DNA of 64,000 nucleotides from Cladophialophora immunda. Lineage: Eukaryota > Ascomycota > Eurotiomycetes > Chaetothyriales > Herpotrichiellaceae. A model generated the notes under the pieces. It searched no databases and was not told the origin of the DNA. It saw nothing but the letters and a program-made list of their open reading frames with translations. This document shows positions 44,951 through 55,436 of this stretch, piece after piece. How positions within the stretch are numbered: the stretch's first letter is position 1; each line of letters starts with the position of its first letter. The position numbers were made by a program, and so were the translations under genes. Location: NCBI RefSeq assembly GCF_000835495.1, contig NW_015622544.1, positions 2,818,855 through 2,882,854 of the forward strand. The letters run 5' to 3'.

Positions 44951-45954
44951 AGCTCCAGGGGGTCAAAGGGTGCTTTTCCAGAGGAGGCACAGCATCTCGA
45001 TGCGCCCGATAGCCCCAGAGCGGACGCCGTATGTTATTTGGCTTATGCAGACCTCTTCACGATGGATCCCGTCAGCCTCAACGTTCAGCATCGTCGACAT
45101 GCATCAACGCACCATGGGAGTATCGCCCTATCCTCTCACTCTTGCCGTGCGATATCATTTTCAGCGATTGCGTCACGGCCGCTGATGGGGTGTGTCGGAG
45201 AATATGTAGGTCTGGTTAGAGGCCAGGTACATCAGGCCGACCTTATCTGCAAGGAGCCGGATAGAATCATGATCATTCAAAACAAGGGTTAGCATGAGTC
45301 AGCTGCTATCTTGCCATCCTTCGGACTATCGCAAAGCGAGCCAATGCACGAGTTTCCACCTCTTGAGGTCTTGCCGGACGCGGTAACAGATCATTGTCGC
45401 CTTCGTACATGAGTCAGCACATTTGTCGAGAGACACCCCACGGTAGCGAGTTCGTGCGCCAGATGTACGAGGCCGAATATAGCTGCTGCCTGTAGCTAAA
45501 GGGGGACCATGTCCAAGAGTGTCGATAAGCAGATGACCGGCAGATGCAAGTGTGTTGATGGTGGAATGTATAGTGATCCGGAGACGTGCTTATGACTGGC
45601 TGTGAGAACAGACTAGGATTGATCGGAGACGATTCCGATTGAGGGGAAGAACACGAATCAGCTTCAGAAATAAAGAGCGTTCGTAGCTATTCGAATTGTT
45701 GGCGCTAAGATAATGTTCATTTCCAAGCGTGTTGAGTCTAACCTGGGCACGGTGCTATCCCTATCTTGATTAACAACAATAGCTAACGAGGCTGAACCAC
45801 ACCACCCAAGACTAGTCCTCATGTACCAATTGCGCCCATCTGCTGTGCATAAAGGCTCGTGCCAGGGCAATAACCCTCGTTCCTTCTCTCGCCGACGTTA
45901 TCACAAGTTCGACAGCCGTTCCTACAGAAGCGCTTCCAAGCATCTTCTCCCCGC
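44951..45954. other. intergenic region, no gene seen
   Basis: A 1.0-kb gap between minus-strand genes. Open frames on the plus strand at about 44819-45290 overlap the start of the 531-residue gene and have no family features. I call no gene. Confidence 0.5.
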
Positions 45955-47530
45955 TCACGCCGTGACACGCTTGGGTACTACCGGCACGGTCTTCTCCAGG
46001 ACGGTCGCCTTGTCCTCCACCTCACCTTTCGCCTTCAGACTGGCCTCCACCTTTTCGTTCCACTCGATCATGTGCAAGCACACACCCTCCAGCGTATCGT
46101 GGCCCGGGTTGTATCCCAGCTCTCTCCTAGCGCGGGAGTCGTCGTAGATGATGACGAGGGTGGAGTAATTGAACACGGCGCGCTGCAGCATTGAGAGGTC
46201 AAAGTTGGTGATCTCGGGTAAGAAGCGGATGTAGCGGTGTCGGAGGAGCATGTATCCTTCAATAAGATAGGACGCGAAGATGACCGGGAGAGGCGGGACT
46301 TTGGGCCATTTCATGGGCGTGCTCGGGTGTGCGAGTGTCGTGGCCAGTTGGTACAGGTCACCGTAGCGGAACGGCGGACCTGGGTCGCATACCGCGTAGG
46401 CGTTGCCGCCGATGTCGTGGCCTGAGACAAGGCGTGCTTCGTAGAGCAGGTGGGCGAGGGAGACGTTCTGTGCAGAGACGAATTGCAGGACGAAAGGGGT
46501 CAGCCATCTGTTGTGAGAATCCAAACTGTCAGCCTTCTTGACACTCTTGGGAGCAGGGGAAGCGATGGAAGAAGAGTACTAACGTCTGCAGTCCTCCACG
46601 GCGAAGATAGTCCCAGACAATACTATTCTGGTTGCTGTCCCCATGGCCGTAGATGGCATGCCCGGGTCTGATGGCGCCGGTTCTGAACGAGTCTTTCTTG
46701 CTGTCGGCGTCCCTCACCAGTTTCTCTGCCAACGCCTTTGTGTATGCATAGCAACCGGCAAAGTTCTCCGATTTCAGCGGTGGCGGTTCACCATTGTCCG
46801 ACAACTGCACAAAGTTCCTCGGATGCTTCTCCCAAGGGAAAATGAAGAAATCGACGGGCTTAATAGCCACGCTGCAAGAGGAGGTTGCGATAAAGACGTC
46901 ACAACCTGCCGCCTTCGCTGCCTCGAGGACGTTCTGCGTGCCATCGACGTTGACCATCATATACTTGCCAAGGAAGTCTGCCTTGCGGTAGCCGGCATGG
47001 ATGTAAGCTACGGTGTGGAAGACCGTTAGGGGCAACTGGGCACATTCCGCCGGCCAGGAAGTGGTGAAGACCTTGGACACAGAGGCCGGATCTGTGACAT
47101 CGGCCTTGAAGTATGGCACGTGTTGCTTGACTGCTTGTTCCCGTCGAGGGGCTTGGAGGTCTGCGATGCGTATTGCTGAAGGGCTTTCTCCTCGCATGAG
47201 CAGGTGCTCGACGATCCAGCCGCCAACAAGACCTTTGTGTAGTCAGAAGCGTGGACTCAGGGCTGGAGTGATCAGCCATGCGCTGAAGGTACCTGATCCG
47301 CCAAACACGACATATCTTCTGTTTTGCTTTGGTGGAAGATACTTCAGGAAATCCGGCCTGTCTCTGCGGCACTTCTCGTACGCGGCTTGAGCCACTTCTT
47401 CCGTCCATGGTCTGCCGGCCAGCTTCTCGGCTTCTTCTGGAAGAGTTGATATTGCTCGGTTCACATGATAGAGATAGGCGAACAGCAACAGCACAAGGGC
47501 AGAGAGTAACAGCGACCACGGAAGCTCCAT
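45955..47530 (-). CDS. 3beta-HSD/sterol-4-carboxylate 3-dehydrogenase-like NAD(P) enzyme, 3 exons
   Basis: Exons 47530-47293, 47232-46584 and 46507-45955 give 1440 nt, 479 residues. A membrane anchor (SLLLSALVLLLFAYLYHV) opens the protein, followed by a helical spacer. The Rossmann loop (RYVVFGGSGLVGGWIVEHLL) is formed across intron 1. The extended-SDR core shows VFHTVAYIHAGYRKADFLGK, VNVDGTQNVLEAAKAAGCDV, ATSSCSV and the active-site Y-x3-K in CYAYTKALAEKLV, then GAIRPGHAIYGHGD. This is the NSDHL/Erg26 and 3beta-HSD family, which oxidises the 3-hydroxyl of sterols or steroids at the ER. The N-terminal anchor and 480-residue length differ from yeast Erg26 (349), so it is probably a paralogue with another substrate. 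It is head-to-head with the CoA-transferase. Confidence 0.9.
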
Positions 47531-47837
47531 GGCTCCGGGAGCAAGGGGCGAGCAGAACTACTGTGGTTAGGAAGGCGAGGCGCGAGAACGAAAGGAAGTC
47601 GGTCCAGTCTCACGCCTTTTGTACTCGCGATGTGGAATCATTGGAGTTGGGCGCCTGAACCGTCAGAATACGCGACCTTGTGTAACACTGCTTCAGGATA
47701 AGTTTACGAGCATTTGCTCGGCACCGTGACTTTCGATATACATCTTCCGAGGCCAATCATCGGTCCGAGAGTTGCGGATATCCACGGTGTCCCATGAGAG
47801 ACTGCCACCCTGGATGTTCTCTCCCCCATCAACCGCC
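47531..47837. promoter_or_regulatory. short divergent promoter, dehydrogenase and CoA-transferase
   Basis: Only 307 bp separate two outward-facing starts, so control elements are likely shared. No specific binding motif is assigned. Confidence 0.5.
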
Positions 47838-49328
47838 ATGGACAGATCTCATTTCAGCACCGCCGACAGCATCACCTATCTTTGGAAGGCCATAGGTCTT
47901 CCGGCCGAGGCCCTCACAGCCATCCGCCTCCCAGACGTGGACGCCATCGGGCTCCCGTCGTCTTTCAAGATCGGGCACTTGGCTCAAGCATCCATCACAC
48001 TGACGGCCCTCCTGGCTGCACTGATTTACTCGAGGCGCAATGGACGCGAGGGGATCCCAACCGTCACCGTGCCCCTTCAGCATGCCGTGATTGAGTTCAA
48101 ATCCGAGCGGTTCTACACCGTCGGAGGCCAAAAACTGCCGTCACCCTGGGGACCTATAGGGGGCCTCCACCGGACCTCGGACGGCTATGTGCGCGTGCAC
48201 GACTCGCTCCCGAATCACCGCGTCGGGGCGATCAAGCTGCTGGGGTGTTCCGAGGACGCGGATCGAAGTGCCGTCGCCGCGAAGATTGCAAAGTGGAGGA
48301 GCGTGGATCTGGAGAATGCGGCGGTCGACGCGGGCGCGGTGATTGCTGCGCTGAGGAGTTACGAGCAATGGGACGTCCTTCCTCACGCGACAGCGATCAA
48401 GGACTTCCCTATTCAGATAAGGAAGATCGCCGACGGCGATGAGGGTCCTGCTGGATGGCCGGAAGGAATGTCCCAGGGCACCAATGGCGCGGGCAAATCC
48501 CTCCATGGCCTCCGAGTGCTGGAGATGAGTCGCGTCACCGCGGCCCCCGTCGCCGGAAGGACACTCGCAGCGCACGGCGCCGACGTGCTCTGGGTCACCA
48601 GCCCGAGCCTCCCAGACCAGCCGAGCCTCGACCGCGACACGGCGCGCGGGAAACGGACGGCGCGTCTCGACCTCGGCCGCGCGCAGGATGCGGAGACCCT
48701 GCTCTCGCTCCTGGACGACGCCGACGTCTTCCTCCAGAGCTACCGGCCGGGCAGTCTCGCGTCGCGGGGCCTCTCGTGCGAGACGCTCGCCGCACGACGC
48801 CGGCAGAGGGGGATCAAGAGAGGGATCATCTGCGCCAGTCTCTCCGCCTACGGACCCGACGGACCCTGGCGCGCCAGACGCGGGTTCGACTCGCTCGTGC
48901 AGACCTGTTCGGGCATGAACGTGTCCGAGGCCGAACACTTTGCCAGTAGCAGCGGTCAGACCGAGTCGCCGGCGAAACCCACCCCGTGTCAAGCCCTCGA
49001 CCACGCGTCCGGCTACTTCCTCGCCGCGGGGATCATGGCCGCGCTGTACCAACAAGCCCGCGAAGAAGGCGGCTCGTACGAGGTCAGCGTCAGCCTCGCA
49101 GGCACAATGAAATACCTCCGCAGTCTGGGCCAGTATGAAGGATCGTCCGGGTTCCAGTGCAAGGACTACGCAACGCTGGAGGACATCCCTGCGGAGTACC
49201 TTGAGGAGCACATGTCCGGGTTCGGCCTGCTCAGGGCCGTCAGGCATTCCGCCTCCATCGACGGTGTCCCGGTGGGATGGGACATTATGCCGAAACCGCT
49301 GGGGTCGGATAAGCCTCGATGGCTGTGA
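47838..49328 (+). CDS. Class III CoA-transferase (CaiB/BaiF family)
   Basis: Single exon, 497 residues from the ATG at 47838; an upstream in-frame ATG at 47772 would add 22 unconserved residues. The N-terminal third contains SSFKIGHLAQASITLTALLA and VPLQHAVIEFKSERF, segments that normally follow the core in shorter relatives. The canonical core then begins at HGLRVLEMSRVTAAPVAGRT and continues LAAHGADVLWVTSP, DADVFLQSYRPGSLASRGLS, CASLSAYGPDGPW, RRGFDSLVQTCSGMN and HASGYFLAAGIMAALYQQAR. This two-part arrangement is known in a bacterial and fungal subgroup. Family enzymes move CoA between carboxylic acids (oxalate, carnitine, bile acids, benzylsuccinate). The acceptor here is unknown. It is very GC-rich relative to its surroundings, which creates long empty frames on the other strand. 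Confidence 0.92.
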   Translation: MDRSHFSTADSITYLWKAIGLPAEALTAIRLPDVDAIGLPSSFKIGHLAQASITLTALLAALIYSRRNGREGIPTVTVPLQHAVIEFKSERFYTVGGQKLPSPWGPIGGLHRTSDGYVRVHDSLPNHRVGAIKLLGCSEDADRSAVAAKIAKWRSVDLENAAVDAGAVIAALRSYEQWDVLPHATAIKDFPIQIRKIADGDEGPAGWPEGMSQGTNGAGKSLHGLRVLEMSRVTAAPVAGRTLAAHGADVLWVTSPSLPDQPSLDRDTARGKRTARLDLGRAQDAETLLSLLDDADVFLQSYRPGSLASRGLSCETLAARRRQRGIKRGIICASLSAYGPDGPWRARRGFDSLVQTCSGMNVSEAEHFASSSGQTESPAKPTPCQALDHASGYFLAAGIMAALYQQAREEGGSYEVSVSLAGTMKYLRSLGQYEGSSGFQCKDYATLEDIPAEYLEEHMSGFGLLRAVRHSASIDGVPVGWDIMPKPLGSDKPRWL

Positions 49329-49693
49329 CTTTGGGACGAAAATCCGCCGACTCTACCGACACGGTGATGTGAGGTGGTGAGCGGGAAGTACTACAGAGCC
49401 AGTAGGATGTACGGTACAGCACGGTGGCCAGGCGGCCGCTTGTTCTAACGAGCCGTAGCCGAGTGGTTAGAGAGGGGTTATACCTGCGTTCAAACGAGAT
49501 AGTCCTTAAGTGGAAGTGAACGGCCCCCTCGATCCTATCAGGCAATAGCCAATGGATAAAATGATGTGGGAACAGTTACAAGCGTGATTCAATCTCATAT
49601 CATTTCAGGGGGTCATTACCACTGCCAACATCGCGCATCGTCATCACTCAAATCTCTACTCCATCACATGGCACCAACATTCGCGACCACTTT
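49329..49693. other. convergent spacer with a tRNA-like remnant
   Basis: 3' flanks of the CoA-transferase and ppoA. At about 49452-49505 there is a tRNA-like A-box (TAGCCGAGTGGTTAGAG) and a B-box-like GTTCAAACG, but too close together for a real tRNA. Confidence 0.35.
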
Positions 49694-52600
49694 TCAATGC
49701 TCAGCCTTGGCCTTGGGCAAGGGAGGCAGCGTCCCATCGTAATGAACCTTGAACGTGCATGGGAAAACAAAGTAGGAGCCATGGTCTTCTCGCATGTAGA
49801 CGTAGAAACCTCCCTCGCGTGGGATCTGGAGTCGTGGTTAGTTAGCATCCATTGTTAAATAACACACAGGGGGTTGTTGTATCTCTGGATGTTTTTTCCC
49901 CCAAGTAAGAACTTAACTCACCTTCTTCAACTGCCCTTGCGGTCCGGGCGCACGCCGCAGGTTCTCCAGCTTGCCGACCGTCCTCAACATGGCGGTCAGG
50001 GCCACCATGCTGGCGTCCTTGCCGAGACACGCGTGCTCCCCGATGCCGTAGTGGATGTAGGAATCCAGCGGCCGGTCGAGGCGCACCTCGTTCGGGTTCG
50101 GGAAGATGGCGGGATCTCGGGCAGCCTTGACGAAGCCGCAGAAGACCTTGTCGCCCGGCTTGACGCTGACCTGCTTCCCGTCGTCGTGGAAGGTGTGGGT
50201 GACCTGGCTGCGGCGGTAGCTGCCAAAGGTGCCGTTCAAGCGGATGCCCTCGTTGACGTAGTGCAGGAGCTGGTTGTCGGATTCCTTAGTGTCGATCCGG
50301 GCCAGGCGCTGGATGTCCGGGAGGTGCTTGACGCCTTCGTCGCTCAGGTAGTAGTCGATGATCTGCGTGAAGACTTGGGACTGGTTCGGCACCTGCGCGC
50401 ACGCGGTCGGCAGCATCTGGCTGAAGGCCATGTCGTAGGTGCTCATTCCCGTCTCGCTCAGACGGCGAACCAAATTTACTCCATAGTCCGCCAAGGCGTT
50501 TTGATTCTCGCGCCAGCCGTCGAAGAACTTTGCTGCGAACGACGTCGCGGTCACGGACTTGATGTTGGCCTCGATGAGCTTGCCGAGTAAGGTAGACAGC
50601 TTCCGCGCCACCAGCCGCAGCGGGAACGACTTGGTGGGCTCGAAGTCGAAGAATATGGCCGTGAAGATGACGCTCATAGCCATCCACAGCTCCTGCTCCG
50701 AGAAGATGCCCCGCGGGTTCTCCGCCGTCTTGAGCGGCAGCGCGAACATGTTGGCCGCAAAATGTACGTGCGCGAGGTTGCCCACGTCGCGTGTGATGTC
50801 GACCTGGTTGATGCCGGCGATTTTGCAGCTTTTCTCGTGAAGGAGACGCAGCGTGATGTACTCGTAGAAGTGCTTGATGTGCTCGTGCCACTTGTCGCGG
50901 TAGATGAGTTGGTGCATCGTCTGGCGCTGCTTGCGGTGGAAGACCGTGTCTCCTCCGAGGCAGAACCGCTCGCCTCCCTTGCCCATGCAGAACCCGAGCC
51001 CGTCGTTCCACATGACCTTGAAGTCCTGGGGGCGTTCCAGGAGATACTTGGCACTCTGGTAGGATGTCAAATTAACGCGAGTGGGAATATACTCTGGAAT
51101 ACTCCAGTCGTAGTCCTCAAAACGGCCGAGATTCTTCATGATTTTGGCGTTCTCGCTCGGAATCGTCATTGGATCTAGTCGAGGTTAGAAGTAGACTCTC
51201 AAGGGGTTTGGAGCATGCGGCTCTACTCACAGTGAGCATAAATGCTGTTGGGCTTGAAATGGTTTGGCAGTGCTCTTAGGAGCAGCTTGTAAAAGACACA
51301 GCCTTGATTAATGCTGGGATCAGAAGCAGCCTCGTTGAACCCCCAGTTGGTGAGGTTCTTGGGGGTATAGTCGATGGTGTAGAATCGGTCGCCACGAACC
51401 AAAGCAACAGCATCGGACAACACTACTCGTGAAATGGTATGTGTCGGGCAGATACCTACACCTGGCACCATCGGCTCCTTGTACTCTTCAACAGCGAGTC
51501 CCGGGTAAAGCTCGATGTAGTCGGGATGTTCGTAAAGATTTTTCAGCTGCTCAGCCACATAGGGATCTCGGTTGACTTCCTCGAATGTGTCGTACGTCTT
51601 CAGGCCGAAGAATTGTCGGTATTCATTGAGGGTGCAGAGGTTCCAAGACCGAGACTGCAGAATACCAAGGATCGTGATGGCTCGAAGCGACTTGGGAATG
51701 TTACGGGCGCCAAATGCACCGGCCACCTCCTCGACGCCAGCTTGAAAGATTTTGGCAAGCTCCCCGTCATCAAATTTGCCATTTGCGTCTCGCTTGAGGT
51801 GGGCGAATGGTCGTTGGAGTGGATCTTTGGGTAGCTCGCGGTCGTATTTTCCCAAACCAACCATCAACTCCCGGAGCGACACATCGTCTGGCTTCTTGCC
51901 GAAGAGCTCATAGTAGACTTTCTCTGTCCATGCTTCATCCATTTGTCCAATACAAGAGTGCCAGCGGTACGATAGACTGAACTCGGCGCTCACTTGGTTG
52001 CCAACTCCTCGCGGGGTGCCGTCTTGCCCAAAGTTTTTTGGATCCAGGCGGGGATCCAAACTCCATGTGCTGTTTGTTCTGTTCATATTGACAATATTTC
52101 GAAGATAGTCTCCTAGAACAACACTGATATAGAGTCCACAAGTAATGAGCCGGCCTGTCTGGAAGAGATCATTGTCGTATTTCTTCCAAGCCGCCTTTGC
52201 TACGTCCCCGTCTGGCTTGGCAGAGGGCTTCGTGAACCGGCCATTCTCGTTGATCAAAGCCAACTGTTCGACAACATAATTGTGAAAGCGGTTCAGCATG
52301 ATGAGCATCACACCGCAAGATGGTGGGAATGCCAGGAGTCTTTCTTCAGCAAAGCAGTCTGGCTTGATCTTGCCATTCTCGAATGTCCTCATCATATCTT
52401 GATCTTCCTGGGTGTCCCCGTACAAGATTGACAGGTCCAGATAGCTAGAAGTCTTGCTGTTGGTATAATCACGGTGGTCGGTTTGAAAAAGATCTAGAAC
52501 AAGTCAGACATGTGCGAGTGAAAACATTGCGATGCAGCGTACCGTGGATGACCAGCGAAGCCCAGTTGAAGAATATGCTCGAGACATTGTTGGGATGAGG

Positions 52601-53395
52601 TTTAAACTCCTCTCTCGCCAACAATGAGTCAAACAAGAGTCCCGGATCGGGCAGCGCGCCCGGTTGGGTAATCTTTGGCTGTACCGAACGTGCGTAGGGG
52701 GTATTGGCCGCACCGAGCTTCGGAAAGATGTACGAATTGTTAGAGCCGTCAGCTGAACGGTATTGGTAGCCATCCCCAAGATAAGAAAGAGGCGGATGTT
52801 GCAGAGAATTCCAGAGCAGGTCCACTAGCGAACTTGTGATTTTGACTCGATTGGCAGAGCGATCAGGGAGGGCGGCCACCAGCTGCATAGCTTCCTCCAT
52901 GTGCATTTTCCGGTCATCGATGGGACCGCCACTGAGTTTGTCCTGCACCAGGTGCAAGGCTGTTTCCGCGTCCTTGAATCCTAAGTGTTTGAGATCATTC
53001 CAAAATCCTGTCGGCTCCTCTTTCTCCAGATATTGACCATCGCCGGATTGAGTCGGAAGAGGACGCTGCGAAGCGTGGATGAGTGCGGCGAATTGGGTGA
53101 AGACATTTTCGACGTCCTTCCGTGTTGCTACACTATTGTCGTTGTCTTTCTCTGGCTCTGGAGGGCTCGAGGTGGTCGCCAATTGGGGCACTGAAGGCCG
53201 TTGAACATCCTTCGTCTTTTCAAGGCTCTGACCGATAGAGGCACCATTTGAGCTTGTGCCGTTGACATGGTCGCCATTCAAGACAGGAGAAGGAGCTTTT
53301 GACTCGTCGACAGTAGCAAGAGTGCCATTGACGCCATTGGTTTTTGCACCCTTGTTCTTCTTGAAGCTGGAAGAAAGCCTTCGTAGCAGCGGCAT
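49694..53395 (-). CDS. ppoA: Psi-producing oxygenase, PpoA-type linoleate dioxygenase - P450 fusion, 4 exons
   Basis: Exons 53395-52543, 52493-51231, 51174-49922 and 49825-49694 total 3501 nt, 1166 residues. An N-terminal low-complexity tail (to about 100) precedes the animal-peroxidase-like heme dioxygenase domain. The distal His284 is in FNWASLVIHD, with its Asp285 codon made by intron 1. The radical Tyr460 and proximal His463 are in SLSYRWHSCIG. The C-terminal half is a P450-like hydroperoxide isomerase, with NQSQ (the Asn-Gln-X-Gln motif of 5,8- and 7,8-diol synthases) and the heme loop HYGIGEHACLGKD with Cys1088. In PpoC-type proteins this Cys is lost, so the PpoA/5,8-diol synthase class is favoured. 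The products, psi-factor oxylipins, balance sexual and asexual sporulation. All key residues are intact. Confidence 0.95.
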
Positions 53396-55436
53396 TGCTG
53401 GAGTTCTTGGTTTTCAGTAAGGTATATTTGCTTGTGAAGAGAGAATTTATAATACAGGGAGGGAGAGAGAAGGGGAAGAAAATGATCTCTAGGGGGGTCC
53501 CAAGGGAGCTGCAAAGCTCCCACCGCGTAGACCAGGATGATCAGACCAGAACGTCCAAGGTGAACCGGCGAGAGGCATCATGCTTCGAGCAAGTTAGGGT
53601 GCGATCTGCACCCAGTTGCGTTTGAAAGCAGAGAACTTATCTTCGGAAGGGTGGAGAAAGCTCGGACAGGGTTGTCTTGAAGCTGCATGTGCCATTTCCT
53701 TACGCAGATAGCTTCATGCATCGAAGATGTGAGTTCGTGGTCAATCAGGGCACAGGCACCACGTCCGATGCGGGGCAAGTTTTCAAGAGTCACTGTTGCT
53801 CTTCCAGTTTCAGTCCGTGATACTGTGTTGATCATTCCACCAACCTGGTTTGATTAACAGCTTTCTTGAGACATCATCGTCTTACGAGTTCAGCCGGAGC
53901 AAGTTTGTCCAGGGCGTCTTCCCCTGGCACGGCTAAGGGGGAATGAGTATTGAATCCGAGGCAGCTTTCATTTGCATACAAGGGTGATTTCTCTTTTGAA
54001 ATAGCAGCTTCCTGTCTTTCAACCGAATCAATTGCTATCCTAGCCACAGCGGCCATCTCTCTTGTTCGGTGCGCGGATGCTGTATTGGGCTCAACGTCTT
54101 CCGGCGGTCAGACTGAACCTTATTCTTCGATCCGGCCAGCATACTCGGAGAAATCAAAGTCGGTGTGCTTCTCATTGAGCTATCCAGAGCCAATGGAGCC
54201 GACATCTGGAGGTCTGTCTGGAGCATTGAAGCGGGGAAGACTCTGGAATGTGTCGGGGGATGGGTTTCTGTTTTACGTGAAATGCAAATGGTGGCGCACA
54301 AACACGGAGCTGTCAGTGAGTCGTGGATCAATCATTGAGCAAAGAACAAAGGTCTGGGTAGGACGGTGGATGGCGAAGGCGATCTGACAGCTGTTGGGAT
54401 GTACATTCGAGGAGTAGAGGGGGAGGAAAGGCGGAGACAAGGAGCCAAACTGGAGTCTGGGCAATGTGGAGCGGAGTGGAGTCGGGGGCTAGCTTCAAGC
54501 TCCGGTCGAATTAAATCGGACCGAACCGGGGGCGGGTGGACCCGCTCTCCCCTTAACACCAACCTCCTTCGTTCTCCCTTGCCCTGTGCATAGATGGAGC
54601 ACCACTTCGAGTATCTTCTCGCTTGCTATTCGAATGCCGATCGTTGGCCTGGGCCACCAATCCTCTGCCCGATGCGAGCACATTAGGGAAGGACTGGTTG
54701 GTCACCCGGCTGCTTCTGTGCAAACTTGCTCTCCGCTTATAGATTAGTCTGTCTCGACAAGACAGCAGCACCATCAAGTTGAGACCTATTTCGGACCGAT
54801 CGCCCATCGAGCGATGATCTCTACCGGCAGAGACAGGAAGACGCACGGTCCCACCCAAGACACAAGTGATCGATCACCCTCGGAGACACTTCCGTCGCAG
54901 CAAGCAAGGGCTGCATGTTGAAAACATGTCGTGCCTGTGTAACCACCCCTCATGCACCAACATTCAGCATATGGGGCTCAGGCTGCTTGGGTGTCACTCG
55001 AATCCCCAACCATGCTGCACATCTTCATGAGACCTTCCTCCTTGCATCCGAGCACCCTGTCGTGGCGGAGGTTACCCGGCAGAAACATTGGAAGTGTTGA
55101 CCATCATTTCCGGATTTCGCATGGATGTTGGCGGTGAGAGGCAAACTTCTTGTTGAAGGTCAAGCTCCTGTGCCAAATCAATGTCGATGGTCGCCACTAC
55201 GGTGATGGGAAGGACCCTGCCTCTTTTGCGCACAGAAGGAGGTACACGCTCAAACAAGTCGCACATGCCCAGGGTGCAGACTCGGTTGTCTCTTTCCATA
55301 AAGTTGATCTCAGGCGTGTTTGCTCTCATACCCTTGACTTGCCGACAATTTTCTTATTCTCTGTCGCTACAGTCTTCGTTTCCACCAATATCGTTAGCCA
55401 TTCTTAGAAGACACGTGCTCCGAGGTGTTGGACTCG
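53396..55436. promoter_or_regulatory. 2-kb divergent region between ppoA and the DUF2235 gene
   Basis: Long upstream region shared by two divergent genes. The first 100 bp before ppoA is purine-rich on the plus strand (ggagggagagagaagg at about 53458-53473). Short frames on both strands overlap and are interrupted by stops. I see no gene, though an unrecognised short spliced gene or long leaders cannot be excluded. Confidence 0.45.

Noticed and set aside
48141..49247. 368-codon open frame antisense to the CoA-transferase gene
   Set aside because: Arg/Gly/Asp-rich shadow caused by GC-rich codon use of the sense gene; no domain pattern and the sense protein is clearly real.
53874..54290. Minus-strand frame with gene-like residues interrupted by stops at 54182, 54122 and 54110
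   Set aside because: Considered as a pseudogene or spliced exon. Three stops in about 130 codons is no fewer than chance allows, no splice pattern links the pieces, and no family is recognised.
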